Origin: Pseudoclavibacter sp. AY1F1
Lineage (GTDB): Bacteria; Actinomycetota; Actinomycetes; Actinomycetales; Microbacteriaceae
Assembly (NCBI RefSeq): GCF_002931075.1
Contig: NZ_PSTQ01000016.1
Coordinates: 1-64,000, forward strand
Reading direction: 5' to 3'
DNA length: 64,000 nucleotides
This document shows positions 8,160 through 16,957 of the stretch, piece after piece. The notes beneath the pieces are model-generated. The model did no database searches. It had not been told where the DNA came from and saw only the letters and a list, made by a program, of their open reading frames with translations. The stretch's first letter is position 1, and every line of letters begins with the position of its first letter. The position numbers and the translations under genes were made by a program.

Positions 8160-9068
8160 TTAGCGGGCGAGGGTGGCCGCGGGCTGAGGTGAGGTCGAAG
8201 TGGCTTTCCGGCGTCCTGCGCGAGTGCGGAGCACGAAGAGCGTTGCCGTCGGGATGAGGTAGGCGAAGTAGGCGAAGATCTCGAGCTTGGTCATCTCTGG
8301 CGTGAAGCCGATGGTTCCCTTGAGGAGCGCGCCGAGGAGCCCGTCTGGCGGGATGATCTCCGGGATGCGGAACGCCCACGCGTTCTCCCCGAACCAGGCC
8401 TGAACGGCGGCGGATGCGCCTTCCGGAGCCGCCACGAAGGGCCCTGGCAACACGGCGGCCTCTTGCAGATCGTGGATCGCGTAGGCCACGATGCCTGCCG
8501 CGAAGACGATGAGGAGCGCGCCGGTCCACGTGAAGAACGTGGAGAGGTTGATGCGGACAACACCGCGGAAGAGCGCCCAGGCGAGCCCGACGGCGATGAG
8601 TAGGCCGATGATGGCGCCGAGGAAGCCGAGCACCCAGTTGTCCCCCGAGCGGGTCGTCGACCAGACGAAGAGCGCCGTCTCGAGACCTTCCCTCGCGACG
8701 GAGACGAACGCGACGGCGACGATGCCCCAGCCACTGCCACCGAGGTGCCGGTCGACCTGTCCTTCGAGCTCGTGCTTGAGGGTCTTCGAGACGCGGAGCA
8801 TCCAGAACACCATCCAGGTGACCATGGCGACCGCGACGAGGGAGAGGCTGCCGCCGATGATCTCCTGTGCCTGGAACGAGAGGCCGTAGGCGCCGAACGT
8901 GAGGACAGCGCCGAGGATGAGGGACGCGATAACCGCGAAGGCGACGCCGAGCCAGATGCGGCGGACGATGTCGGGGCGCTGGATGCGCCTCGCGTAGGCG
9001 ATGAGGATGCCGACGACAAGGGCGGCTTCGAGGCCTTCGCGGAGACCGATGAGGAGAGAGCCGAGCAT
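8160..9068 (-). CDS. efeU: Iron permease EfeU (FTR1 family)
   Basis: This encodes a 302-residue inner-membrane iron permease, first gene of efeUOB. It has about seven hydrophobic helices and the two REXXE iron-binding motifs of the FTR1/OFeT family: REGLEA in the first helix and REGLET near residue 125. I chose the ATG at 9068 (MLGSLLIGLREGLEA) because family members start right before the first REXXE helix and agga lies 9 bases upstream; a longer in-frame opening to 9137 is less likely. Expression is probably iron-repressed through the palindrome at 9150-9164. Confidence 0.94.
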   Translation of the reverse strand: MLGSLLIGLREGLEAALVVGILIAYARRIQRPDIVRRIWLGVAFAVIASLILGAVLTFGAYGLSFQAQEIIGGSLSLVAVAMVTWMVFWMLRVSKTLKHELEGQVDRHLGGSGWGIVAVAFVSVAREGLETALFVWSTTRSGDNWVLGFLGAIIGLLIAVGLAWALFRGVVRINLSTFFTWTGALLIVFAAGIVAYAIHDLQEAAVLPGPFVAAPEGASAAVQAWFGENAWAFRIPEIIPPDGLLGALLKGTIGFTPEMTKLEIFAYFAYLIPTATLFVLRTRAGRRKATSTSPQPAATLAR

Positions 9069-9149
9069 GCTGGATTCCTGGGCGTGAAGAGGACTGGGCC
9101 GGCGGGCGTGAGGGCCAGCCATAGCCCAGGCGTCCAAACGTAGTAGGCC

Positions 9150-9164
9150 AGGTAAGCCTTACCT
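9150..9164. promoter_or_regulatory. DtxR/IdeR-type iron box upstream of efeUOB
   Basis: The sequence aggtaagccttacct is a perfect 7+1+7 palindrome matching the core of the actinobacterial DtxR/IdeR operator (consensus ttaggttagcctaacctaa). It lies 82 bases before the efeU start, where the promoter is expected, so the operon is most likely repressed by iron-loaded IdeR/DtxR. Confidence 0.85.
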
Positions 9165-9328
9165 TTCGCGAAGATACACCCGCGCTCAGGGAATTGCCAA
9201 GTTTCCAGCGGATCTGGTCGAGGAGCACCGACCTGTCACTTCACCACCGCCGCACCAAGGCCGACTCAAGTACCGTGGTCCGCGGCCCGTGCCTCCGCCC
9301 GGGCACACCTGAGGCAAGAGGAGCACCC

Positions 9329-9631
9329 GTGCAGACCATCGACACCAAGCAGCTCGCGGAGCTCGGCGAGCAGGCCACGATCATCGACGTCCGCGAGCGC
9401 GACGAGTTCTCGGCCGTGCGCATCCCGTGGGCGAGCAACGTGCCGCTGAGCGAGCTCGTGGATCGCGTCGAGGAAGTGCCGGAGGACGGCCCCGTGTACC
9501 TGATCTGCGCCGCAGGCGTGCGAAGCGAACGTGCGGCGACGTACCTCGAGCAGCAGGGCAAGCCGGTTGTCAACGTGCTCGGCGGCATGTCCGAGTGGGC
9601 GGGGTCTGGCCTCACGGTCGAACGCGGCTGA
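9329..9631 (+). CDS. Rhodanese-like sulfurtransferase (single domain)
   Basis: This is a single-domain rhodanese of 100 residues, probably cytoplasmic. It has the N-terminal ATIIDVRERDEFSAVRI signature, the active-site loop YLICAAGVRS with catalytic Cys near residue 59, and the C-terminal NVLGGMSEWAGSGLTVERG. Single-domain rhodaneses transfer sulfur to cyanide or protein acceptors; the physiological acceptor is unknown. The GTG start is supported by gaggag 7 bases upstream. It is divergent from efeU and may share that regulatory region, but no iron box lies close to its own start. Confidence 0.9.
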   Translation: MQTIDTKQLAELGEQATIIDVRERDEFSAVRIPWASNVPLSELVDRVEEVPEDGPVYLICAAGVRSERAATYLEQQGKPVVNVLGGMSEWAGSGLTVERG

Positions 9632-9834
9632 CCCGACCGCACGTCCGGAAGGCATCTGCATGCGCCTCCCCTCCGTTCACGTATCGAGCCGAGGCATCAC
9701 CTGCCTACCGTCCCGCCGGACGGGCAGTTCTCCCCATGATTTCGGGTGTGCCGCCCGGGGATTCTCGCTACCGTGGGGCCACCCCGACTGCGAGCACTGC
9801 CCCGCGTCGGGATCACCGGCGATGGGAGCGGAGT

Positions 9835-10062
9835 GTGAACAGCCCACGGCGTCTGGCGCGCACCCGCGATGCGTCGACCCGCCTGGCCTCGCAGCCGAGC
9901 ATCGACCCGCAGCGGCAGCTCGAGCAACAGCACCGGGCCGCCCAGCCGGATCCGTTCGGGCACACGCTCCCCCGCCGCAAGGTTCCCATCGCGGCGCCGC
10001 CACTGTTCATCCCCGGGTTCAGGTACTACCCGCCCGGGGCGCGCATCCGCGCAGCACGTTAG
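9835..10062 (+). CDS. Small Arg/Pro-rich hypothetical protein
   Basis: This possible gene encodes 75 residues, basic and rich in Pro and Gln, ending PLFIPGFRYYPPGARIRAAR. I do not recognise a family. Evidence is limited: a GTG start with gggagcgg upstream, and a composition unlike random shadow frames in the aromatic C-terminus. It has the same direction as recQ. It could be a spurious opening. Confidence 0.4.
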   Translation: MNSPRRLARTRDASTRLASQPSIDPQRQLEQQHRAAQPDPFGHTLPRRKVPIAAPPLFIPGFRYYPPGARIRAAR

Positions 10063-10170
10063 CTCTCGCGGGTCGCCGGTGATGCCGGTTCTGCATTCGC
10101 GAGCGGATGCACGCGCCAGGGCCTGTGGATGACGGAGCGGATGTCCCCGGTCGCGCCTAGGGTTGCTTGC

Positions 10171-12054
10171 ATGGTCGCAACGCACGAGACAGAAGCCCCC
10201 TCCGAGTCAGGGACCCTGCTCGAGCGTGCGCAGCGAGTGCTTCGTGAGGTTTTCGGCTACGACGACTTCCGCGGCGACCAGGCCCAGATCATCGAGCGGC
10301 TCTGCGCGGGCGAGGACGCGGTCGTGCTCATGCCGACAGGCGGGGGCAAGAGTCTCTGCTACCAGGTGCCCGCACTTGTGCGCGAGGGAACCGGCGTTGT
10401 CATCTCGCCGCTCATCGCACTCATGCACGACCAGGTCGGCGCGCTCGAGCAGCTCGGCGTGCGGGCCGCGTTCCTGAACTCGACACAGTCGATCGACGAG
10501 CGCCGTGACGTCGAGCGGCAGCTGCTGGCCGGCGAGCTCGACCTCATCTACCTGGCCCCCGAGCGCCTTCCCGTCGCGACCGATCTGCTGAGCCGCACCA
10601 ACATCTCGCTGTTCGCGATCGACGAGGCCCACTGTGTTGCGCAGTGGGGTCACGACTTCCGCCCCGACTACCTGAACCTCTCCATGATCGCGGAACGGTG
10701 GCCCGGGGTTCCCCGCATCGCCCTCACAGCAACCGCGACAAGCGAGACCCGCCAGGAGATCGTCGACCGGCTGGTGCTCGGCGACGCGAAGGTGTTCGTC
10801 GCGAGCTTCGACCGGCCCAACATCCAGTACCGCGTCTCCCCCAAGGCCACCCCGAAGGCGCAGCTCCTGCGCCTCATCCAGGAGGAGCACGCGGGCGACG
10901 CCGGCGTCGTCTACTGCCTCAGCCGGAAGTCGGTCGAGAACATCTCCGAGTGGCTGCGAGGGCAGGGTGTCAACGCGCTCGGCTACCACGCGGGAATGCC
11001 CGCCGAGACGCGGGCGCGGCACCAGTCGAAGTTCCTCCGCGAAGACGGGGTTGTCATGGTGGCGACGATCGCGTTCGGCATGGGCATCGACAAGCCCGAC
11101 GTGCGCTTCGTCGCGCACCTCGACCTGCCCAAGAGTATCGAGGGCTACTACCAGGAGACCGGCCGCGCGGGCCGCGACGGCCTGCCGTCGACCGCCTGGC
11201 TCGCGTACGGTCTGCAGGACGTGGTTCAGCAGCGACGCATGATCGCGGAGGGCGAGGGCGACGCGCAGCGCAAGCGCGCGCAGAGTCAGCACCTGGATGC
11301 GATGCTCGCGCTCTGCGAGACCGTCACGTGCCGCCGCGTGCAGCTGCTCGCCTACTTCGGGCAGTTGAGCGAGCCATGCGGCAACTGCGACACGTGCTTG
11401 TCCCCTCCCGCATCGTGGGACGGCACGATCCCTGCGCAGAAGCTGCTCTCCACCGTGCTGCGGCTCGACCGCGAGCGCAACGGCCAGGCATTCGGCGCCG
11501 GCCAGCTCATCGACATCCTCACTGGCAAGACGACCGACAAGATCACGCAGTGGAAGCACGACGAGCTCTCGACGTTCGGCATCGGCAAGGATCTCGGCGA
11601 TACCGAGTGGCGCGGCGTCATCCGCCAGCTGCTGGCCGCTGGCGTGCTCGCCGTGCGCGGCGAGTACGGTGTGCTCGCACTCACGAGCGAGGCAGCGCCG
11701 GTGCTGCGCGGCGAGCGGCAGCTCATGTTCCGCAAGGAGCCGCCGAAAGCGCCGGGGTCGAGCAGCCGTCGTACGCGAGGCGAGTATTCGGGTCGCTCCG
11801 GCGGTGGCAGCGCGGCAGCGGCAGCCCTCACCGAGTCGCAGCGCGAAGTGTTCGAGCGGCTGCGGGCCTGGCGAGCCGAGACAGCGAAGGAGCAGGGTGT
11901 GCCCGCCTACATCGTCTTCACCGACGCAACGCTTGCCGCGATCGCGGAGGTGAAGCCGCGCCAGCACGCGCAGCTCGCGGCGATCTCGGGCGTCGGCGCG
12001 GCGAAGCTCGAGCGCTACGCCGACGACGTGCTCGACGCCGTCGCCGACCAGTAG
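10171..12054 (+). CDS. recQ: ATP-dependent DNA helicase RecQ
   Basis: This is a RecQ-family 3'-5' DNA helicase of 627 residues, acting in recombination and repair. Motif I MPTGGGKS (Lys near 60), motif II DEAHC (about 151-155) with the RecQ aromatic loop WGHDFRPDY, the [10 protein letters not shown] motif VI, the zinc-binding Cys cluster (about 387-410, CRRVQLL...CGNCDTC), a winged-helix domain (about 430-520) and a C-terminal HRDC domain (about 545-627) are all present. A Ser/Arg/Gly linker (about 525-550) separates RQC from HRDC. I start at the ATG at 10171; an in-frame ATG at 10129 gives 14 more residues. Full length and intact. Confidence 0.95.
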   Translation: MVATHETEAPSESGTLLERAQRVLREVFGYDDFRGDQAQIIERLCAGEDAVVLMPTGGGKSLCYQVPALVREGTGVVISPLIALMHDQVGALEQLGVRAAFLNSTQSIDERRDVERQLLAGELDLIYLAPERLPVATDLLSRTNISLFAIDEAHCVAQWGHDFRPDYLNLSMIAERWPGVPRIALTATATSETRQEIVDRLVLGDAKVFVASFDRPNIQYRVSPKATPKAQLLRLIQEEHAGDAGVVYCLSRKSVENISEWLRGQGVNALGYHAGMPAETRARHQSKFLREDGVVMVATIAFGMGIDKPDVRFVAHLDLPKSIEGYYQETGRAGRDGLPSTAWLAYGLQDVVQQRRMIAEGEGDAQRKRAQSQHLDAMLALCETVTCRRVQLLAYFGQLSEPCGNCDTCLSPPASWDGTIPAQKLLSTVLRLDRERNGQAFGAGQLIDILTGKTTDKITQWKHDELSTFGIGKDLGDTEWRGVIRQLLAAGVLAVRGEYGVLALTSEAAPVLRGERQLMFRKEPPKAPGSSSRRTRGEYSGRSGGGSAAAAALTESQREVFERLRAWRAETAKEQGVPAYIVFTDATLAAIAEVKPRQHAQLAAISGVGAAKLERYADDVLDAVADQ

Positions 12055-12061
12055 CGCCGCG

Positions 12062-12390
12062 GTCCTTCCGCTTCTCCGCGCGCGGAGCTTCGGCCACGTC
12101 GGCATTGCCGCAGCGGTGCACGTAGAAGGGCACTCCGCCGCCGCCATCCGATGAGCCAGCCTCGACGGGCGGGCCCACCTCCGACCACGCGCCGACACCG
12201 GCGAAGTGGTCGTTGCGCATGGCGACGGTTCCCTTCGGACCGAACGCCTCCAGCCGCTGGTCGTGGCCGCCCGTGTTGTGGCGCGAGTTGACGATCGTGA
12301 TGAGCGCGCCGGCTCGCGACTCGAGCGTGATCATGGCACCGTTCGGCTCATCCAACGCCGTTAGGTCCGGGGTCGAGGTACTGGGTCGAA
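12062..12390 (-). pseudogene. Remnant of a Gfo/Idh/MocA (inositol dehydrogenase-like) oxidoreductase
   Basis: Translation of the minus strand gives a fragment matching the C-terminal domain of Gfo/Idh/MocA dehydrogenases: GAMITLESRAGALITIVNSR, then GGHDQRLEAFGPKGTV, and VPFYVHRC shortly after. These align with the IATVRLASGALVQIDSIRR and YDERIEVFGSEGLVEA segments of the intact gene at 16958-17953. There is no Rossmann domain, no start codon with a ribosome binding site, and the frame then runs into sequence antisense to recQ. It therefore looks like a decayed 3' piece of a gene once downstream of the UPF0303 gene. Boundaries are approximate. Confidence 0.6.
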
Positions 12391-12404
12391 GTACTGCACG
12401 CTCG

Positions 12405-12478
12405 CGGTTGTTGTTGCCGTTGCCGCTGCCGCTGCCGCTGCCGTCTGGCGCCTGGCGCCTGGCGTCTGGCGTCTACGA
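12405..12478. repeat. Short tandem repeats (gttgcc/gctgcc and tggcgYc)
   Basis: Two neighbouring simple repeats, a hexamer series (ttgccg/ctgccg) and a heptamer series (ctggcgY), separate the Gfo/Idh remnant from the end of the UPF0303 gene. They may mark the deletion or slippage junction that destroyed the dehydrogenase gene. Confidence 0.7.
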
Positions 12479-12973
12479 GAGGACGCGGTGGACGCGCAGA
12501 GCCTCAACAATGAGCGCGTGGTCGTCGTGCATCTCCAGCCCGCTGACGCCGACAGCCCCGACGAGGGTGCCGCCGACGCGGATCGGGAAGCCGCCGCCCG
12601 CCGCAGCGTACTCGCGCGGGTCGAGGAGGGAGTCGGTTGCGAAGTTCTCGCCGTTCGCCTCGTAGGTGTACCGGACGGCGAGCGTCGAATGGCCGAAGTG
12701 CTCGACAACCCGGAACTTCCGGGCGAGCCAAGCGTCGTTCCGCGCGGAGGAGCCGGGGGTCGCGGCATGGAACGCACGCTGCCCGCCGAGCACAACCGAG
12801 ACAGCGACGCTGTGCCCGCGCACGATTGACTCGTGGCGCAGCCAGGTGCCGACCTGCCAGGCGTCCTCAAGCGTGAAGCTCGGAAAATCGAGCTCTTGCT
12901 CTTCGGCGCGCAGGACCTGCAGGATCTGATCGACGGGCAAGCCGACGTATGGCGTTGTGGTGGCGGAGCTCAT
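12473..12973 (-). CDS. UPF0303 / haem-degrading-domain (DUF336-type) protein
   Basis: This is a 166-residue cytoplasmic protein of the UPF0303 group in the GlcG/HbpS-like fold. The central ARNDAWLARKFRVVEHFGHS and the C-terminal YAAAGGGFPIRVGGTLVGAVGVSGLEMHDDH regions match the family. Members are annotated as haem-degrading or haem-binding, but the biochemical role in this subgroup is not established. It lies directly upstream of the Gfo/Idh remnant on the same strand, suggesting the two once formed an operon. The first residues MSSATTTPYVGLPVDQ follow the ATG at 12973. Confidence 0.8.
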   Translation of the reverse strand: MSSATTTPYVGLPVDQILQVLRAEEQELDFPSFTLEDAWQVGTWLRHESIVRGHSVAVSVVLGGQRAFHAATPGSSARNDAWLARKFRVVEHFGHSTLAVRYTYEANGENFATDSLLDPREYAAAGGGFPIRVGGTLVGAVGVSGLEMHDDHALIVEALRVHRVLS

Positions 12974-13151
12974 TGTTCACCTCGTTGTGCGGGACGGATA
13001 TCGACTGCAGGACGCTCTGAATGCTGCGACACAGCAACGCGCCTCATGCGAGCCTAGACCCCCAAGCACCCTTTTGTCAGGACATGCGAACATTTCGAAC
13101 TTCAGCCTGGAGTATGACGCGATACATCGCGAGTTGCGGCAGGCTGTTCGC

Positions 13152-13553
13152 ATGCGCACACTCCTCAACATCATCTGGCTCCTGCTCTCGGGCTTCTGGC
13201 TCTTCTGCGGCTACATGCTCGCCGGCGTGCTGCTCTGCATCCCGATCATCACGATCCCGTGGGCCATCGCGTCGTTCCGCATCGGCCTCTACGCGCTGTG
13301 GCCGTTCGGCCGCGACGTCGTCTCGAAGCCCACCGCAGGCGCCTTCTCGTTCCTCGGCAACGTCATCTGGTTCATCCTCGCGGGATGGTGGCTCGCCATC
13401 GGCCACATCGTCTCCGGCATCGCCCTGTGCATCACGATCGTCGGCATCCCCATGGGCATCGCCGACTTCAAGATGATCCCGATCTCCCTCACGCCTCTCG
13501 GCAAGGAGGTCGTCGACCGCGACAACGGACCCTTCGGCACGGCGCGGCGCTGA
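13152..13553 (+). CDS. YccF-family inner membrane protein
   Basis: This encodes a 133-residue membrane protein with two copies of the YccF domain: NIIWLLLSGFWLFCGYMLAG followed by IPIITIPWAIASFRIGLYALWPFGR, then NVIWFILAGWWLAIGHIVSG followed by ITIVGIPMGIADFKMIPISLTPLGK. The family is widespread and functionally undefined; the doubled motif and about four hydrophobic segments are typical. The ATG at 13152 directly precedes the first motif; the in-frame opening upstream is not family-like. It converges on the ABC ATPase gene across a terminator. Confidence 0.9.
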   Translation: MRTLLNIIWLLLSGFWLFCGYMLAGVLLCIPIITIPWAIASFRIGLYALWPFGRDVVSKPTAGAFSFLGNVIWFILAGWWLAIGHIVSGIALCITIVGIPMGIADFKMIPISLTPLGKEVVDRDNGPFGTARR

Positions 13554-13573
13554 CGACCATCCTGAGCGCGCGA

Positions 13574-13607
13574 AACGGCCGGCACCCCGCAGTGGGCGCC
13601 GGCCGTT
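13574..13607. terminator. Bidirectional hairpin terminator
   Basis: A 10-bp perfect stem (aacggccggc / gccggccgtt) with a 14-base loop lies between the convergent yccF and sugar ABC ATPase genes. The U-tract is weak in both directions. Confidence 0.75.
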
Positions 13608-13643
13608 CTCGCATGAGCCTCGCAGCGGATGCTCCCCCGCCTC

Positions 13644-14543
13644 TTACTTTGCGGGAACCTCCGGGATGTCCTCCTCGACCTCGCGGATCACGGCGATGTC
13701 CTGCGTGTAGCCACCCAGCTGCTCGAGCTCGTGGGCGAGCTCCTCCAGCTCGGCACCGCCGGCCATCTGGGCCGTGAGCTCGTCGAGGGTGATGTCGGCC
13801 TTGTCGTAGTAGCCGATCGACTTGCCGCGCTTGAGGAGCAGGAAGCTGTCGCCGACGGGGAACGCGTGGTGCGGGTTGTGGGTGATGAAGATCACGCCGA
13901 GCCCGCGGTCGCGGGCCGCGAGGATGTAGCGCAGCACCACGCCCGACTGCTTCACGCCGAGAGCCGCGGTCGGCTCGTCGAGAATGAGCGCCTTCGCCCC
14001 GAAGTACACGGCGCGGGCGATCGCGACGCACTGCCGCTCGCCACCGGAGAGCTGGCCGATCGGCTGGTCGACGTCGCGAAGGTCGATGCCCATGTCGAGC
14101 AGCTCCTTCTTCGTGATCTCCTTCATCTGCTCGACGTCGAGGCTCTTGAACGGACCGAAGCCCTTCGTGAGCTCAGACCCCAAGAAGAAGTTGCGCCAGA
14201 TCGGCATGAGCGGCACGACCGCGAGGTCCTGGTAGACCGCCGCGATGCCGCGCTCGAGCGCTTCTCTGGGCGACTTGAGGTGCACCGACTCGCCCTCGAT
14301 GAGGAACTCGCCGTCGGTGTGCTCGTGGCGTCCCGCGATGATCTTGATAAGTGTTGACTTGCCGGCACCGTTGTCGCCGAGCACGCACGTGACGCGTCCC
14401 GGGTCGACGTCCATGTCAACGTTCTGCAGGGCGAGGATGTTGCCGTAGCGCTTGCCCGCATCTCGAAGCGAGATGAGGTGCGCGCCCTGCTCGAGCGGCT
14501 CGGACTGCTTCACGTCCGTCGCTGTTGTCTGGTTCGTTGCCAT
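13644..14543 (-). CDS. Sugar ABC transporter ATPase (CUT2, single domain)
   Basis: This encodes the 299-residue nucleotide-binding subunit of a CUT2-type carbohydrate importer. One ABC domain shows Walker [11 protein letters not shown] (about 55), signature [14 protein letters not shown], Walker [12 protein letters not shown] and the H-loop FITHNPHHA. Unlike RbsA-type ATPases (about 500 residues, two domains) it has one domain, as in FrcA-like systems. A C-terminal helical acidic tail ([14 protein letters not shown]) follows. Its ATG overlaps the permease stop by one base (TAATG), so the two are coupled. The partners are 14543-15625 and 15692-16687. Confidence 0.92.
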   Translation of the reverse strand: MATNQTTATDVKQSEPLEQGAHLISLRDAGKRYGNILALQNVDMDVDPGRVTCVLGDNGAGKSTLIKIIAGRHEHTDGEFLIEGESVHLKSPREALERGIAAVYQDLAVVPLMPIWRNFFLGSELTKGFGPFKSLDVEQMKEITKKELLDMGIDLRDVDQPIGQLSGGERQCVAIARAVYFGAKALILDEPTAALGVKQSGVVLRYILAARDRGLGVIFITHNPHHAFPVGDSFLLLKRGKSIGYYDKADITLDELTAQMAGGAELEELAHELEQLGGYTQDIAVIREVEEDIPEVPAK

Positions 14544-15625
14544 TACTTCTGCTCCGCCCTCTTCTTCACGACGAGGTTCACGATCGTCGCCATCAGCAGC
14601 ATGAGGCCGAGGAAGAACTTGAACCAGTCCGGGTTCCACTGGGCGTAGACGATGCCCTTGTTGGCCATGCCGAAGATGAGGGCACCGATGGCGCCGCCGA
14701 TCGCCGAGCCGTAGCCGCCGGTGAGGAGGCAGCCGCCGATGACGGCCGCGATGATGTACAGGAACTCGTTGCCGATACCCTCACCCGACTGCACGACGTT
14801 GAAGGCGAAGAGGTTGTGCATTCCGAGGATCCAGGCGCAGAAGCCGACGCCCATGAAGAGTCCGATCTTCGTGGCCGTGACCGGGACACCGACGGCGCGG
14901 GCCGCGTTCTCGTCGCCGCCGACCGCGAAGATCCAGTTACCGATCTTGGTGCGCATGAGGATGAACGTGGCGACGAGCACCAGCGCGATCCAGATGAACA
15001 CGGTCACGTTGACATTGACCCCGAAGACAGGGATCTCGCTCGCGAAGATGGCCTTGGCCGACGCGAAGCCGTCCATCTCGGCGATCGCTGGGCTGGAGAC
15101 GCCGCCGCCGACGAGGCGGGTGATGCCGAGGTTGAGCCCTGTCAGCATGAGGAAGGATGCCAGCGTCACGATGAACGACGGCAGCTTCGTCTTGATGAGC
15201 AGCCAGCCGTTGATGAAGCCGACGATGAGGGCGAAGACGAGCCCCATGAGCACACCCACCCACACGTTGGTCGCGAAGTACCAGCTGAAGAGCGACGCGG
15301 TGAGTGCCGATGAGATGACTGCGACGCCGGCGGAGAGGTCGAATTCGCCGCCGATCATGAGCAGCGAGACGCCGACGGCCATGATGCCGATCGTTGAGGC
15401 GCCGTAGAGCACAGTCGCAAGTGAGGTGACCTGCGTGAAGACAGGGGCGGCGATCGCGAAGAACACGAAGACGACGATGGCGCCGACGACGGCGCCCATC
15501 TCGGGGCGTCCGAGGATGATGGACAGCGGCGACCGCTTGCCGACGCGCTCGTCGGTGCTGACGGGAGCCGCGCCGGTGTTTGGCGATCGGGGGGATGCTG
15601 AGGTTGGTGTTGAGGTTTGAACCAT
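14543..15625 (-). CDS. Sugar ABC transporter permease (CUT2, RbsC/FrcC-like)
   Basis: This is a 360-residue integral membrane permease with 8-10 hydrophobic helices and the BPD_transp_2 signature [10 protein letters not shown] near the end of the second third of the N-terminal half. A Ser/Thr/Pro-rich cytoplasmic N-terminus (about 1-35) precedes the first helix. It forms the channel of the CUT2 importer with the ATPase and the lipoprotein. It is separated from the binding-protein gene by a strong hairpin (15646-15679) and coupled to the ATPase by TAATG. Confidence 0.92.
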   Translation of the reverse strand: MVQTSTPTSASPRSPNTGAAPVSTDERVGKRSPLSIILGRPEMGAVVGAIVVFVFFAIAAPVFTQVTSLATVLYGASTIGIMAVGVSLLMIGGEFDLSAGVAVISSALTASLFSWYFATNVWVGVLMGLVFALIVGFINGWLLIKTKLPSFIVTLASFLMLTGLNLGITRLVGGGVSSPAIAEMDGFASAKAIFASEIPVFGVNVNVTVFIWIALVLVATFILMRTKIGNWIFAVGGDENAARAVGVPVTATKIGLFMGVGFCAWILGMHNLFAFNVVQSGEGIGNEFLYIIAAVIGGCLLTGGYGSAIGGAIGALIFGMANKGIVYAQWNPDWFKFFLGLMLLMATIVNLVVKKRAEQK

Positions 15626-15645
15626 GACTGCACTTCCTTGTGAGG

Positions 15646-15679
15646 GGTCGGGACGGCCGCAGTTGCAGCCGTCCCGACC
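15646..15679 (-). terminator. Intra-operon attenuating hairpin
   Basis: A perfect 12-bp GC-rich stem (ggtcgggacggc / gccgtcccgacc) with a 10-base loop lies between the binding-protein gene and the permease gene. Such hairpins after the first gene commonly stabilise or terminate most transcripts so that binding protein exceeds permease. Confidence 0.8.
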
Positions 15680-15691
15680 GTGGTTCGCTGG

Positions 15692-16687
15692 TTAGCGGAT
15701 GCCCTTCTTGGCCTCTTCGAGGACAACTGCCGCGTTGCTCTCGTCGATGATTGTCGGGCCGGTGAGCACGGGCTTGCCGCCTCCGAGGGCGAACTCGCCG
15801 TTGTTCTGCAGCCAGAGCGAGTCGACGGCCATGTACCCCTGGAGGTAGGGCTGCTGGTCGACTGTGAAGACGACGTCACCGTCGACGATGGCCTGCGCGA
15901 GGTCCGCGTTGAGGTCGAACGAGGCGACCTTGGCGCTCGATCCGGTCTCTGCGACCGAGTCGATGGCCGTGAGCGTGAAGGGCGCGCCGAGTCCGATGAC
16001 GACGTCGGTGTCCGGCGTCGACTGCAGCTTGGCGGAAATCGTCGACTTGACCTGGGTCATGTCGGTGCCGGTCACGTAGAGGATCTCGGTGGCCGGAACC
16101 TTCTCCTTGATGCCCGCGCAGCGCGCTTCGAGGCCGACGTGGCCCTGTTCCTGGATGATGCAGAGGGGCTTCGTGTAACCGAGCTCGGTGATCTTGTCGC
16201 CGGCAGCCTGGCCCGCGACGACCTCGTCCTGGCCGATGTAGGTGAAGGCGCCGAATTCGAAGGCCTCCTTACTTCCGCCGTTGAAGGCCACCACGGGGAT
16301 GCCGGCATCGACTGCGGCCTTGATGGAGTCTTCGAGCGCGTCGCCCTTGGCGATGGTGACGGCGATGCCGTCGACGCCCTGGTCGATGGCTTGCTGGATG
16401 AGCTGTGCCTGGTTCGGGGCCTGTGGGTCGGATGAGTAGAGAAGCTCGACGTTGTCCTTCGCCGCTGCGGTCTCGGCACCCTTTCGGACGATGTCCCAGA
16501 AGGTGTCGCCTGGGGCCGCGTGCGTGATCATCGCGATCTTGATGGAGGGCGTGTCCGCGACGCCTGCGACAGCTGGGTCTTCAGCCGTTCCGGTGTCGCG
16601 TCCGCCCGTGGAGGAGCAGGCGGTGAGTGCAAAGACCGGCACCATTGCGAGCGCTGCCAGGCCGAACATGAGACGTTTCTTCTTCAC
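15692..16687 (-). CDS. Sugar-binding lipoprotein of CUT2 ABC transporter
   Basis: This is the 331-residue extracellular substrate-binding protein. The leader ends in the lipobox LTAC (Cys near 21), then an acidic Ser/Gly/Thr linker, then a periplasmic-binding-protein type I fold: IKIAMITHAAPGDTFWDIVR, QLIQQAIDQGVDGIAV and IPVVAFNGGS are characteristic of the ribose/xylose/inositol-binding group. The GTG start is fixed by aaaggag 6 bases upstream. It heads the transporter operon; adjacent Gfo/Idh dehydrogenases suggest a cyclitol, sugar or sugar-acid ligand, but the ligand cannot be read from sequence. Confidence 0.92.
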   Translation of the reverse strand: MKKKRLMFGLAALAMVPVFALTACSSTGGRDTGTAEDPAVAGVADTPSIKIAMITHAAPGDTFWDIVRKGAETAAAKDNVELLYSSDPQAPNQAQLIQQAIDQGVDGIAVTIAKGDALEDSIKAAVDAGIPVVAFNGGSKEAFEFGAFTYIGQDEVVAGQAAGDKITELGYTKPLCIIQEQGHVGLEARCAGIKEKVPATEILYVTGTDMTQVKSTISAKLQSTPDTDVVIGLGAPFTLTAIDSVAETGSSAKVASFDLNADLAQAIVDGDVVFTVDQQPYLQGYMAVDSLWLQNNGEFALGGGKPVLTGPTIIDESNAAVVLEEAKKGIR

Positions 16688-16820
16688 GAAGACTCCTTTG
16701 AATGTCGTGATGACGCCAGTTGTGCGCTCGACAGGACAGCCGCTGGGGGACGGCGTCTTGAGAAACTCACGTGTGCTCGCTCGGTCATCCTTGTCCGAGA
16801 GCAACGAACACGTCACTGAC

Positions 16821-16832
16821 TTGTCCTGACAA
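16821..16832. promoter_or_regulatory. Palindrome ttgtcctgacaa, candidate LacI operator
   Basis: The sequence has perfect 5-bp arms (ttgtc/gacaa) around ct, in the 270-base gap before the sugar-binding lipoprotein gene. The related half-site ttgtcc/ggacaa also occurs at about 19230 (tttggacaaa) between the divergent LacI and dehydrogenase genes. It is a candidate site for the LacI regulator; evidence is only positional. Confidence 0.35.
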
Positions 16833-16957
16833 TAGCTCAACAGGTGTATTAAGCAAACTTTTTTCTGTCGAGCGAACATCTCGAGTCGGTCACGGCGCGA
16901 AACAGCGGGCGATCAGACCCCGACCACCCGCCGTCTCGCCGCAGTTGCGTGTGCCGC

